Source: Xaviernesmea oryzae
GTDB lineage: Bacteria; Pseudomonadota; Alphaproteobacteria; Rhizobiales; Rhizobiaceae
DNA length: 64,000 nt
NCBI RefSeq assembly: GCF_900177415.1
Contig: NZ_FXAF01000001.1
Span: forward strand, 401,621 to 465,620
Direction: 5' to 3'
The notes under the pieces were generated by a model that was not told the DNA's origin, searched no databases, and saw nothing but the letters and a program-made list of their open reading frames with translations. This document shows, in pieces, positions 1 through 8,331 of this stretch; the first letter of the stretch is position 1; every line of letters starts with the position of its first letter. Made by a program: the position numbers and the translations under genes.

Positions 1-567
1 GAAGGCCTCCTTGGAAAAGGGCAGCACCTCGGCCGCGGCAAGCGCTCCGAACATCGACGCGGAGATGACGCTGCCGTTCTTCAGCGCCAGGGTATCCATG
101 TCGAAGGCGATGGTGCGTTTGGCCGCGAAGTCCGTGGCGCCGACCACCACAGTCGGATCGCCCGTGCCGTCGCCCGGCTTTTCCTTCTCCCCGACCGCGA
201 AGGAACGATGGGTCGAAGCGATCAAGGTCGTCTTGTCGGGCGTGACGAGGCCGCGCAGCACGGAGCGCCCGGCTTCCATCAGTTCGGCGGCGAGCACGAC
301 ATCCACGTCGCCGGGCGTCGGCATCAGCGAAAAGATCGGCGAGACGCCGTCCCTGGCAGGCAGCATCTCGATATAATAGATCGTCGCGCCGGTGCGCTGG
401 GCCACGCCCGGCACGGAAGTCGATTGCGCCATCCAGCCCTGTTTTTCGGCAAGGCCGACGATCCAGTCGGCGAGCACCCCGCCCCCCTGCCCACCCATGG
501 CGAGAACGGCGAGCGTGAGCGGCTTGTCCGAGGCAATCAATGTCTTCGGGTTTACGGTCTCGTTCAT
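1..567 (-). CDS. iorB: Indolepyruvate ferredoxin oxidoreductase beta subunit (partial, runs off the left edge)
   Basis: Small subunit of the thiamine-diphosphate ketoacid:ferredoxin oxidoreductase that converts indolepyruvate (and other aryl pyruvates) to the aryl-acetyl-CoA with ferredoxin reduction. The N-terminal 189 codons are visible: after MNETVNPK comes a glycine-rich LAVLAMGGQGGGVLADW stretch, then QSTSVPGVAQRTGATIYY, both typical of the gamma/beta domain of pyruvate-ferredoxin-oxidoreductase-type enzymes. The ATG at 565-567 lies 10 bases downstream of the iorA stop, so the two are co-transcribed and probably translationally coupled. The rest lies beyond base 1, so length cannot be judged; many rhizobial homologues are long (about 500 residues). 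Confidence 0.88.
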   Translation of the reverse strand, partial: MNETVNPKTLIASDKPLTLAVLAMGGQGGGVLADWIVGLAEKQGWMAQSTSVPGVAQRTGATIYYIEMLPARDGVSPIFSLMPTPGDVDVVLAAELMEAGRSVLRGLVTPDKTTLIASTHRSFAVGEKEKPGDGTGDPTVVVGATDFAAKRTIAFDMDTLALKNGSVISASMFGALAAAEVLPFSKEAF

Positions 568-577
568 CGCCCGACCC

Positions 578-2731
578 TCAATCCGCAAAGACGACGCGGC
601 CGGCGGCGCGGCGGGCCTGCAGCCAGCCGATCACCGCATTGCGCACACGGGAGACGAACCTGTCCCAGCCGGTCGGGTTATGGATGACATCGGCGCGATA
701 GAAGGACGGACAGAGGATCGCCGCCTCCGAAACCTCGCCGCAATTGCCGCAGCCGACGCAGGAATTGTCGATCGCTGCGACCGGATCGTCCTTGAGGGGA
801 TCGTCGGTGTGTTTCACCGAAAGCGACGGGCAGCCGGAGAGCCGGATGCAGGCATGATCGCCCGTGCAGACATCCTCGTCCACACCGAAGCGCTCCTTCA
901 CCATGCGCTGGCCGTCCTTCACCGCCTTGGCGAATTGCGGCTTCACGCGGCGCTGCTTGTTCAGCATGCACTCGGAAGAGGCGACGATGATCTTCGGGCC
1001 CTTTTCCTTGCTCGTCAGCGCTTCCTTCAGCGTGTCGCGCATCTTCGCGACATCATAGGTGCGGTCGATCTGGCGCACCCAGGTAGCGCCGATGCCCTTC
1101 ACCGCATTGACGATCGTATTGTTCGTCTTTCGGTTCGGGTTGTTGGCACGCGAGGACATGATGTCTTGCCCGCCCGTCGCCGCCGAATAATAGTTGTCGA
1201 CGACGAGGATGACGCCGTCCTGCTTGTTGAAGACCGCATTGCCGACCGATGTCGCAAGGCCGTTGTGCCAGAAGCCGCCGTCGCCCATGACGGAGATCGA
1301 CCGCTTTCCCGCTTCCACATTGAAAGCCGAGGCGGACGCCGGGCCAAGGCCGTAGCCCATGGTCGTGCCGCCGATATTGAACGGTGGCAGGATGGAGAAG
1401 AGATGGCAGCCGATATCGGCGGAGACGTGGTGTTCGCCGAGCTCCTTCTCGACCAGCTTCATGGCCGCAAAGATCGGCCGCTCGGGACAGCCCGTACAGA
1501 AACCGGCCGGACGTGCCGGCACCACTTCGGCAAGCGCCTTCACCTTCGGATCGTTGAGGATCGGCGTCGGGTCCGGCACCGGCGGCTGGTTGCCGAGCAG
1601 CATCCGGTCGTACATCTCGATGAAGGCCTTCAGGCCCTTCATCATGATAGGGGCGGTATACTCTCCGCCGAGCGGCAGTATGTCCTTGCCGTGTACCTTG
1701 GTCTGGATGTCACGGCGGCGCATCAGCGTGTGAAGCGACTGTTCGATATATTCCGGCGCCCCCTCTTCCACCATGATGACGGCCTTCTTGCCGATGCAGA
1801 AGTCGACAACCTCGTCGTCGACCATCGGATAGGCAACGTTCATCACATAAAGCGGGATCGACGAATTGCCGTAGACATCCGCAAGGCCGAGCTGCTGCAG
1901 GGCGCGCATGACGCCGTTGTACATGCCGCCCAGCATGACGATGCCGATCTCGCCTTCTTCCGGACCGAAGAACTCGTTGAGCTTTCTCTCCTTGATGAAA
2001 TTGACGGCAGCCGGCCAGCGGCGCTCCAGCTTGTCCTTTTCATGGATGAAGTTCGCCGGCGGCAGCACGATGCGGTTGACGTCGCGGACTGGATTCTCCA
2101 GCGCCTGCTTCAGCGTATAGGCAGGACGCTTGTTGTCCTTGGCGACGAACTGGCCGTGCACATGGCAGGCGCGGATGCGCACTTCCAGCATGACCGGGGT
2201 GGATGAGGCTTCCGAAAGCTCAAACCCGTCTTCCACCGCCTTGACGATCGACGGCAGGTTCGGACGCGGATCGAGGAGCCACATCTGTGACTTCATGGCA
2301 AAGGCGTGGGATCGCTCCTGCATGATCGAGGAGCCCTCTCCGAAGTCCTCCCCGAGGATGATCAGCGCGCCGCCGTTCACGCCACCGGAGGAAAGGTTCG
2401 AGAGCGCATCCGACGCCACGTTGGTCCCCGCAGTCGACTTCCAGGTCACGGCGCCACGCACCGGATACATGACGGAGGCGGAGAGCATGGCGGCAGCGGC
2501 GGCCTCCGACGCCGAGGTCTCGAAATGCACGCCGAGATCCTCCATCACGTCCTTGGCGTCGGCCAGCACGTCCATCAGGTGCGAGATCGGTGAACCCTGG
2601 TAGCCGCCAACGTAGGAAACCCCGGATTGGAGCAGCGCCTTGGTGATTGCGAGGATGCCCTCGCCACGGAAAATCTCGCCTTCCCCGAGCTTCAAATCTT
2701 CCACTTCACGGGCAAAAGATCGTTCGGCCAT
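578..2731 (-). CDS. iorA: Indolepyruvate ferredoxin oxidoreductase alpha subunit
   Basis: Catalytic subunit (717 aa) of the cytoplasmic ferredoxin-dependent oxidative decarboxylase of aryl pyruvates. N-terminal pyrimidine-binding domain (YVGGYQGSPISHLMD, KSTAGTNVASDALSNL), central TPP-binding domain with VMGDGGFWHNGLATSVGNA and the Asn of DNYYSAATGGQD, and a C-terminal ferredoxin-like part with Cys clusters (CTGDHACIRLSGCPS; SCVGCGNCGEVSEAAILCPS) for 4Fe-4S clusters. CTGCPERPIFAAMK matches the CxxCP signature of the family. The ATG at 2731 follows an AAGGGGAA ribosome site. It is divergent from the importer at 3061 and upstream of iorB. In this context it may feed indoleacetyl-CoA or related aryl-acyl-CoA into the neighbouring CoA-thioester pathway; that link is inference. 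Confidence 0.93.
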   Translation of the reverse strand: MAERSFAREVEDLKLGEGEIFRGEGILAITKALLQSGVSYVGGYQGSPISHLMDVLADAKDVMEDLGVHFETSASEAAAAAMLSASVMYPVRGAVTWKSTAGTNVASDALSNLSSGGVNGGALIILGEDFGEGSSIMQERSHAFAMKSQMWLLDPRPNLPSIVKAVEDGFELSEASSTPVMLEVRIRACHVHGQFVAKDNKRPAYTLKQALENPVRDVNRIVLPPANFIHEKDKLERRWPAAVNFIKERKLNEFFGPEEGEIGIVMLGGMYNGVMRALQQLGLADVYGNSSIPLYVMNVAYPMVDDEVVDFCIGKKAVIMVEEGAPEYIEQSLHTLMRRRDIQTKVHGKDILPLGGEYTAPIMMKGLKAFIEMYDRMLLGNQPPVPDPTPILNDPKVKALAEVVPARPAGFCTGCPERPIFAAMKLVEKELGEHHVSADIGCHLFSILPPFNIGGTTMGYGLGPASASAFNVEAGKRSISVMGDGGFWHNGLATSVGNAVFNKQDGVILVVDNYYSAATGGQDIMSSRANNPNRKTNNTIVNAVKGIGATWVRQIDRTYDVAKMRDTLKEALTSKEKGPKIIVASSECMLNKQRRVKPQFAKAVKDGQRMVKERFGVDEDVCTGDHACIRLSGCPSLSVKHTDDPLKDDPVAAIDNSCVGCGNCGEVSEAAILCPSFYRADVIHNPTGWDRFVSRVRNAVIGWLQARRAAGRVVFAD

Positions 2732-2771
2732 GGCAGTTCCCCTTTTGCCTTTTCGGCTTCAAGCCATAAAC

Positions 2772-2787
2772 ATTTGCAAAAGCATAT
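2772..2787. promoter_or_regulatory. Inverted repeat over the iorA -10 box (candidate operator, copy 1)
   Basis: ATTTGC-AAAA-GCATAT: two 6-base half-sites, one mismatch from perfect symmetry, lying on the iorA -10 box. A second, perfect version (ATATGC-TTAT-GCATAT) lies 117 bases away at 2889-2904 in the same divergent intergenic region. No regulator gene for this region is visible in the window. Confidence 0.45.
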
Positions 2788-2810
2788 TTTCCACCTCATG
2801 CGTTTGTCAA
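2781..2810 (-). promoter_or_regulatory. Sigma70-type promoter for iorAB
   Basis: Read on the minus strand there is a perfect -35 TTGACA (2805-2810) and a -10 TATGCT (2781-2786) with an 18-base spacer, about 50 bases before the iorA start. The -10 box is embedded in the inverted repeat at 2772-2787, which would suit repression. Confidence 0.6.
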
Positions 2811-2888
2811 TTCACAAATGGCTGCGGAGATGCCTGGCCTATCGCAGCCTTCCGGGGAGCCTCTTCAGAAGTTTCTAAGAACCATTTT

Positions 2889-2904
2889 ATATGCTTATGC
2901 ATAT
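2889..2904. promoter_or_regulatory. Perfect inverted repeat ATATGC-N4-GCATAT (candidate operator, copy 2)
   Basis: Perfect 6-base arms with spacer TTAT, midway between divergent iorA and the solute-binding-protein gene at 3061. It matches the repeat over the iorA -10 box in 11 of 12 arm positions, so one dimeric regulator could bind both and control both directions. Confidence 0.45.
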
Positions 2905-2981
2905 TATTTGGATGAACTGCCGCAAGAATCTCTCGCTTTGGTTACAAATAACCCTTGCCGCCGTTCAGCACTTATTTTAAC

Positions 2982-2996
2982 GTTCAACCATTGAAC
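2982..2996. promoter_or_regulatory. Inverted repeat GTTCAA-CCA-TTGAAC upstream of the first ABC operon
   Basis: Perfect 6-base arms with a 3-base spacer, 65 bases before the solute-binding-protein start at 3061. It is directly preceded by TATTTTAA (2973-2980), the left half of the palindrome at 17090-17107. Candidate operator for the first importer; the regulator is unknown. Confidence 0.4.
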
Positions 2997-3060
2997 AAAC
3001 GAGCCTGACACGGACCGCCTGTCCGCAAGTTTGGCCGAGTGGGAACAATGGAGTTGGATC

Positions 3061-4596
3061 ATGATGACGCTCTCCCGGCGCCAGGCCTTGAGCCTGGGCG
3101 CGGCCACCTTTCTGACAGGCGTATTTTCCGGACGTAATACAGTTTTCGCGCAGGACAGTTCGACGCTGACCATCGCCTACAACGTCAACCTGCCGTCCTT
3201 CGACCCGACGGTCGGCCCCTCTGCCGTCAATCCGACGATCCAGGCGATCTACCGCTCGGTCTTCGACCAGTTCATCGGGCAGGGTCCCGACCTGTCCTTC
3301 CAGCCGGGACTTCTCACCGCCTGGGGCTGGAACGACGACAAGACGCAAGTCTGGATGGACGTGCGCGAAGGTGTCAAATGGCATGACGGCTCGGATTTCA
3401 CGCCGGAGGACATCGTCTGGTCGCTGGAGCGTGCCGCCAGGCAGGAAACAGGCAATCCGATCCAGTTCGTCTGGTCGACCGCCGGCAATTACAAGATCGA
3501 CGGCAAGCGCATCACCGGAGAGGTGAAGCAGTTCGACCCCACCTTCTTCAAGTGGATGGCCTTCCTCACCGGCTACGTCATGCCGAAAGCCTATTATGAG
3601 AAGGTCGGCGCGGAAGGTTTTGAGAAGAAGCCGGTCGGCACCGGGCCCTACATGTTCGACGCCTATGAAGGAAACGCCTTTCTGCGGCTCAAAGCCAACC
3701 CGAATTATTTCGGCGGCAAGCCGGCCTTCGACACCGTCGTCTTCAAGTTCGTGCCGGATGCAACGAGCCGAGTCGCGGAAATCGAATCCGGCTCTTCCGA
3801 CATCACGCTGGAGATTCCCTATGAGGAATATGATCGCCTGAAGGAAAAGGCGGGACTGAAGGGCGTTGCAGCGCCGATTTCCGACATCGGCATGATCTTC
3901 ATCAACAATGTCGATGCGATGCTCGACAAGAACGTGCGTCTCGCCGCCCATCACGCCATAGACAAGAAAGCGATCGTCGACCGGCTGCTGAAGGGCTACG
4001 GTGTGCCGATCGACACGCTCGAGGCGCCGGAATACGACGCCTATGATGCCTCGATCAAGGTCGGCTACGACCAGGCGAAGGCAAAGGAGCTCCTGGCCGC
4101 ATCCGGTTATTCCACCGATAAGCCGGCAAAGTTCAAGATCCAGACGACGCGCGGCTTCAAGCCGAAGGATTACGAAATGATCCAGGCGATCGTCGGCATG
4201 TGGCGCCGCGTCGGAATCGAGGCGGAGATCGAGGTCTACGAGATCGCCAAGCATTACGAGCTGCGCGCCGCCGACCAGCTGGCACCGGCCGCCTTCTACA
4301 ACTGGGGCAATGCGATCGGCGACCCGACCACCTCGACCGGGTTTGCCATGTTCGGTCCCTCGCCGCACTCGGTCTGGAACACGGACGATCTCGACAACAT
4401 GATCATGCCGCTCTGGGGTGAAAAGGACGAGAAGAAGCGCATCGACGGCTGGAAGGCGGTCAGCAAATACATCGCCGAACAGGGTTACGTGATCCCGCTT
4501 CTCCAGTACGTCCAGCCGATCGTCTACAAGGACAAGCTGAAGGTCGTGCCGAACGTCTCCGGCGCGCTGCAGCCGACCTTGGTGTCGAAGGCCTGA
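3061..4596 (+). CDS. ABC transporter substrate-binding protein, family 5 (peptide/opine/nickel type)
   Basis: Periplasmic solute receptor of a DppA/OppA-type importer, about 511 aa. The N-terminus MMTLSRRQALSLGAA is a twin-arginine-like export signal ending near VFAQDS. The body has family-5 hallmarks: an early WTxxLR-like segment (VWMDVREGVKWHDGSDFTPEDIV in part), GTGPYMFDAYE and LKANPNYFGGKPAFD. The ATG at 3061 is preferred over an in-frame TTG at 3031 because GGAG lies 7 bases upstream and because the signal peptide then starts at the N-terminus. First gene of an operon with two permeases and two ATPases. The substrate cannot be read from sequence; position beside the aromatic-CoA operon suggests an N-acylated, peptidic or aromatic amine compound. 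Confidence 0.88.
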   Translation: MMTLSRRQALSLGAATFLTGVFSGRNTVFAQDSSTLTIAYNVNLPSFDPTVGPSAVNPTIQAIYRSVFDQFIGQGPDLSFQPGLLTAWGWNDDKTQVWMDVREGVKWHDGSDFTPEDIVWSLERAARQETGNPIQFVWSTAGNYKIDGKRITGEVKQFDPTFFKWMAFLTGYVMPKAYYEKVGAEGFEKKPVGTGPYMFDAYEGNAFLRLKANPNYFGGKPAFDTVVFKFVPDATSRVAEIESGSSDITLEIPYEEYDRLKEKAGLKGVAAPISDIGMIFINNVDAMLDKNVRLAAHHAIDKKAIVDRLLKGYGVPIDTLEAPEYDAYDASIKVGYDQAKAKELLAASGYSTDKPAKFKIQTTRGFKPKDYEMIQAIVGMWRRVGIEAEIEVYEIAKHYELRAADQLAPAAFYNWGNAIGDPTTSTGFAMFGPSPHSVWNTDDLDNMIMPLWGEKDEKKRIDGWKAVSKYIAEQGYVIPLLQYVQPIVYKDKLKVVPNVSGALQPTLVSKA

Positions 4597-4609
4597 GATT
4601 GAAGTCCCT

Positions 4610-4630
4610 CTTCTCCCCAACGGGGAGAAG
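4610..4630 (+). repeat. Intercistronic stem-loop CTTCTCCCC-AAC-GGGGAGAAG overlapping the permease ribosome site
   Basis: Perfect 9-base-pair stem with a 3-base loop between the binding-protein stop and the permease start at 4639. The distal arm runs into the GGAG ribosome site (4629-4632), so folding would partly occlude translation of the permease while protecting the upstream mRNA 3' end. Short CTTCTCCCC/GGGGAGAAG palindromes are common intergenic repeats in Rhizobiaceae genomes (recalled, not searched). Confidence 0.7.
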
Positions 4631-4638
4631 GAGTTCTA

Positions 4639-5646
4639 ATGATCGCCGTATCCATCCTCAACCGACTGATCATGGCCGCCGTGACGCTGTTCGGCGTCGC
4701 CGTGATTGTCTTCATGCTGCTGCGAGTCGTGCCGGGCGACCCGATCGCCATGATGATCGCGCCGGGCGCAAGCCCAGCCGATATCGCCGCGTTGCGTGCC
4801 AAATACGGCCTTGACTTGAGCCTGCCGGCACAATTCGGCGTCTGGCTGCAAGCGGTGCTGGTCGGAGATTTCGGCACCTCGATCTCGCTCCGCCGTGACG
4901 TTCTGGAACTGCTGCTGGGGCGTCTGCCGGCGACGCTGGAGCTCGCCTTCGCAGCCCTGATCGTCGCGATCCTGATCGGCGGTACTGTGGCGGTCACCGG
5001 CACGCTCTTCCGCCGCACGCCGCTGGAACCGGCGATCGATGCCACCAACGGCGTGCTGCTCGCCGTGCCGGATTTTGTCTGGGCGCTCGCGCTCGTCCTT
5101 GTGCTGGGCGTCTTCATTCCGGTCTTTCCGCTTTCCGGCCGCGTCGATCCGACGTTCTCGATCGATTTCCTCACCTCCTTTTACCTGCTCGAAAGCCTGG
5201 TTCGCCTGCGCTTCGACGTTTTTCTCGATGTCGCGGCCCATATGGTCATGCCGGTGCTGGCGCTCGCCCTGCCGCTCGCGACCGTCATCACCCGCATCCT
5301 CAAGGAAGCCCTGCTGGAGGCCATGGTGCAGGACTACGTTCTGCTGGCTCGACTGAAGGGCATGTCGGAATTCCGGCTGGTGCTGCAGGAAGCGTTGCGA
5401 AACGCCGTCGGCCCCGCCCTCTCGCTCACGGGTGTGCAGTTCACCTTCCTTGTCGGCGGCACTGTCATCGTCGAGCGCATCTTCGCCTATCCCGGCATCG
5501 GCAACATGGCGATCGACGCGGTGATCAACCGCGACTTGCCGCTGATCCAGGGCTTGGTCCTCGTCTTCGGCGCGATATTCATCGTCATCAATCTCGCCGT
5601 CGATCTTCTGGCCGCCGCACTCAATCCGAGGCTCCGCCATGGCTGA
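4639..5646 (+). CDS. ABC transporter permease, DppB/OppB type
   Basis: Inner-membrane subunit of the first importer, 335 aa, about six membrane helices. N-terminal ILNRLIMAAVTLFGVAVIVFM helix followed by RVVPGDP, the conserved DppB-type N-terminal motif. The EAA coupling loop is ILKEALLEAMVQDYVLLARLKG, and the C-terminus carries ERIFAYPGIGNMAIDAV and INRDLPLIQG, both standard for the family. The stop overlaps the next permease start by 8 bases. A GGAG site partly inside the upstream stem-loop precedes the ATG. Confidence 0.92.
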   Translation: MIAVSILNRLIMAAVTLFGVAVIVFMLLRVVPGDPIAMMIAPGASPADIAALRAKYGLDLSLPAQFGVWLQAVLVGDFGTSISLRRDVLELLLGRLPATLELAFAALIVAILIGGTVAVTGTLFRRTPLEPAIDATNGVLLAVPDFVWALALVLVLGVFIPVFPLSGRVDPTFSIDFLTSFYLLESLVRLRFDVFLDVAAHMVMPVLALALPLATVITRILKEALLEAMVQDYVLLARLKGMSEFRLVLQEALRNAVGPALSLTGVQFTFLVGGTVIVERIFAYPGIGNMAIDAVINRDLPLIQGLVLVFGAIFIVINLAVDLLAAALNPRLRHG

Positions 5647-6535
5647 GCCCGTCACCATCGCCGTGCCGACGACGAAACCTTACCGCGCACCATCACGGCT
5701 GAGGAGCTTGCTCACGGAGCCGAAGGTGCTGTTCGGCGGCGGCTTCATCCTGCTCCTGATTGTCATCGCGATCTTTGCACCGTTCATCGCACCAAAAGAC
5801 CCGCTGGAACAGGACCTCATGCTGGGCTCGCTGCCGCCCGCTTGGCTCGAGGGCGCCGAACCCGGTTACTATCTCGGCACCGACGACCTTGGCCGAGACG
5901 TGCTCTCCCGCCTGCTTTACGGCAGCCGGATCGCCTTGCTTGTCGCCTTCGTCTCCGCAAGCCTTGCCGCGCTGATCGGCACGGTCCTCGGCCTGCTCGC
6001 CGGCTGGTATGGCGGCTGGACGGACCGGATCGTGTCGCGGATCGTCGACATCTGGATGGCCTTCCCGCCCGTTCTTTTGTCGATACTGCTCGTCGCGGTC
6101 TTCGGCTCCGGCGTACATTCGGTCATTGCCGCGATCGTCATCATCGACTGGACCCGCTTCTGCCGCGTTGTGAGGGCCGAGACGCTCGCCCAGGCACAGC
6201 TCGATTATGTGACCGCCGCCCGCACCGTCGGCTTTCCACGCATGACAATCCTGACTCGCGAAATCTTTCCGAATATCGTTCCGGTGCTGATCGCATTGGT
6301 CAGCCTTGAAATGGGTATCGCCGTCGTGGTCGAGGCCATTCTCTCCTTTGTCGGGCTTTCGGTCTCATCAGATACGCCGACCTGGGGCGGCATGATCGCC
6401 CAGGGGCGTCAACTCATCCATCATGCCTGGTGGCTGTTGGTGGCACCGCTCGCCGTGCTCTTCGCCACGGTGCTCGCCTTCAACCAGCTCGGCAGCGGCC
6501 TGCGCCGGGCGCTCGATCCGGTGCTGAGACGATGA
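5639..6535 (+). CDS. ABC transporter permease, DppC/OppC type
   Basis: Second permease of the first importer, 298 aa. A cytoplasmic leader with an OppC_N-like first helix (ILLLIVIAIFAPFIAPKDPL), then LGTDDLGRDVLSRLLYGSRIAL, a diagnostic DppC motif. The coupling loop is RAETLAQAQLDYVTAARTVGF, followed by FPNIVPVLIAL and FVGLSVSSDTPTWGGMI. Overlaps the preceding permease (8 bases) and the following ATPase (ATGA). Forms the transmembrane channel with the DppB-type subunit. Confidence 0.92.
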   Translation: MAEPVTIAVPTTKPYRAPSRLRSLLTEPKVLFGGGFILLLIVIAIFAPFIAPKDPLEQDLMLGSLPPAWLEGAEPGYYLGTDDLGRDVLSRLLYGSRIALLVAFVSASLAALIGTVLGLLAGWYGGWTDRIVSRIVDIWMAFPPVLLSILLVAVFGSGVHSVIAAIVIIDWTRFCRVVRAETLAQAQLDYVTAARTVGFPRMTILTREIFPNIVPVLIALVSLEMGIAVVVEAILSFVGLSVSSDTPTWGGMIAQGRQLIHHAWWLLVAPLAVLFATVLAFNQLGSGLRRALDPVLRR

Positions 6536-7391
6536 CGGAAAACCTGCTCGCCGTGACCGGTCTTTCAGCCGTCTCCGACCGGGAAGGCGGCATGCCCGTG
6601 CTGCGCGATGTCGGTCTGACGCTGAGGCAAGGCGAAGTGCGCGGCCTCGTCGGCGAAAGCGGCGCCGGCAAGTCGACCATTGCGAAAGCGATTCTGGGCA
6701 TATTGCCGCGCACAGTCCGTATCACCGGCGGCCGGATCGACTTCAAGGGCCGCGGCCTGCTGACGATGAAGCCGCCGGAGCTGCGCAGCATCATGGGTTC
6801 GGAAATCGCGCTGATCCCGCAGGATCCGCAGACATCCCTCAATCCCGCCCGCCGCATCGGCGCTCAGCTTGCCGACGGCCTGAGGCTGAAGCGAGGTATG
6901 TCGGCCAAGGCAGCCGAAGTCCGCGCGCTGCAACTGCTCGCCGACGTGCAGATCCGCGATCCCGACCGGGTGATGAGAAGCTTTCCGCACGAGCTTTCCG
7001 GCGGCATGCGCCAGCGCGTCCTGATCGCCGCCGCCTTTGCCGTCGATCCGCTGCTCGTCGTTGCCGATGAGCCGACCACCGCTCTCGACGTGACGGTGCG
7101 AAGGAAATCCTCCGCCTCATCCGGCGGATGCAGGAGGCGCACGGCACCGGCGTGCTCTTCGTCACCCACGACCTCGGCATCGTCGCGCAGATCTGCGACA
7201 GCGTCACGCTGCTCTATGCCGGTAAGGTCATCGAGGAAGGCCCGGTGCGCACCGTGCTCGAAAGCCCGAAACATGATTACACCAGGGCGCTGATCGCCGC
7301 CGGACCGCGCTACGACCGGCCCGATGCCGGGCTGGAGCCGGTGCCGGAAGCGGTCTTTCACGAGCTTCGCCGGGAGATCGGGATCAGCTGA
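6532..7391 (+). pseudogene. ABC transporter ATP-binding protein, DppD/OppD type, broken by a -1 frameshift
   Basis: Nucleotide-binding subunit of the first importer. Starts at the ATG overlapping the permease stop (ATGA). Frame 1 reads Walker A GESGAGKST, Q-loop IPQDPQTSLNP, signature LSGGMRQRV and Walker B LLVVADEPTTALDVTV, then degenerates into Ser/Arg-rich nonsense. From about 7100 the correct protein continues in another frame: RMQEAHGTGVLFVTHDLG (H-loop) to HELRREIGIS and a TGA at 7389-7391. The base string GTGC-GAAGGAAATC at 7096 would read VQKEI if one A were restored between 7099 and 7100. Either a recent inactivating deletion or a sequencing error; everything else in the operon is intact and codon use on both sides is normal. 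Confidence 0.85.
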
Positions 7392-8218
7392 TGGAGAGCA
7401 ACCTTCTCACCGCCACCGGCATCGAAGTCACCTATGGCAAGCGTGCCGCCCTGTTCGGCGCCAAGCCGGCGACCCCGGTCCTGCAGGGCATCGACATCCG
7501 TATCGGCCGCGGCCAGACGGTCGGCATCGTCGGCGAATCCGGCTCGGGCAAGACGACGCTCGGCCGCGCTCTGCTGCGCCTCGTCGATGTCTCCGCCGGC
7601 AACATCGTTTTCGACGACAAGGACATCACCCACATCCCGGAAGGCGAGATGCGGCGGCTGCGCCGGCGCATGCAGATGATCTTCCAGGATCCGATGGCCT
7701 CGCTCAATCCGCGCCATACGATCCGCAGCATCCTCACCGGCCCTCTTCTGCTCCATGAGCTCGCGAGTGATACGGCGTCAGCGCTTGAGCGGGTGAAGTC
7801 TGTTCTCGATCGCGTCTCCCTGCCGATCGCGTGCCTCGACCGTTATCCCCATGAGCTCTCCGGCGGCCAGCGACAGCGCATCGGAATTGCCCGTGCCGTG
7901 CTGATGCAGCCGGATTTCGTGCTGGCCGACGAGATCGTCTCCGGCCTCGACGTCTCCACCCAGGCCCAGGCGTTGAAACTGCTGAAGGAGCTGTCCCGCG
8001 AGCTCGGACTTGCCATGGCATTCATCAGCCATGATCTCTCTGTCATCCGCGCCGTCTGCGACTATGTCTATGTATTGCGGGTTGGAAGGATCGTCGAAGA
8101 AGGTCCCTGCGAGCAGGTTTTCGCAAACCCTTCCGCCGCCTATACCCGCGCGCTTCTGGATGCCATTCCGCTTCCCGAATACGATCCGGGCTGGCTGGAG
8201 CGAAAAAGCGAAGCGTGA
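7391..8218 (+). CDS. ABC transporter ATP-binding protein, DppF/OppF type
   Basis: Second ATPase of the first importer, 275 aa. Walker A GESGSGKTT, Q-loop MIFQDPMASLNPRHTI, signature [14 protein letters not shown], Walker B FVLADEIVSGLDVST and H-loop FISHDLSVIRAVCDYV. The Walker B region reads DEIVSGLD rather than the usual DEPTSALD: the Pro is replaced but the catalytic Glu is kept. It lacks the long C-terminal oligopeptide-binding-domain extension with Cys residues found in its paralogues at 21.9-23.8 kb. The start overlaps the preceding stop (TGATG). Confidence 0.9.
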   Translation: MESNLLTATGIEVTYGKRAALFGAKPATPVLQGIDIRIGRGQTVGIVGESGSGKTTLGRALLRLVDVSAGNIVFDDKDITHIPEGEMRRLRRRMQMIFQDPMASLNPRHTIRSILTGPLLLHELASDTASALERVKSVLDRVSLPIACLDRYPHELSGGQRQRIGIARAVLMQPDFVLADEIVSGLDVSTQAQALKLLKELSRELGLAMAFISHDLSVIRAVCDYVYVLRVGRIVEEGPCEQVFANPSAAYTRALLDAIPLPEYDPGWLERKSEA

Positions 8219-8258
8219 GGAGGCGGCCCGAGAAAAGCACGCCGAGGGAATTATCCGC

Positions 8259-8300
8259 TTGACGCTTCGATCGAACGCCATATAGTTTAAACTTAAAATA
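8259..8300 (+). promoter_or_regulatory. Promoter with overlapping AT-rich operator-like palindrome for the aromatic-CoA operon
   Basis: -35 TTGACG (8259-8264), 16-base spacer, -10 TATAGT (8281-8286). The -10 merges into TAGTTTAAACTTAAAATA (8283-8300), which contains the palindrome GTTTAAAC and matches the perfect palindrome at 17090-17107 in 16 of 18 positions. A repressor bound here would block RNA polymerase. A GGAGGA site (8319-8324) precedes the ATG at 8332. Confidence 0.6.
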
Positions 8301-8331
8301 ATGAACGACAGAACGTCAGGAGGACTAGGAT

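Noticed and set aside
392..2206. Long plus-strand open frame of 604 codons opposite iorA
   Set aside because: Pure antisense shadow of a high-GC gene: His/Arg/Asp-rich, no domain motifs, while the minus strand encodes complete IorA motifs.
2977..4620. 547-codon minus-strand frame opposite the first binding protein
   Set aside because: Antisense shadow; the plus frame has a signal peptide and family-5 motifs.
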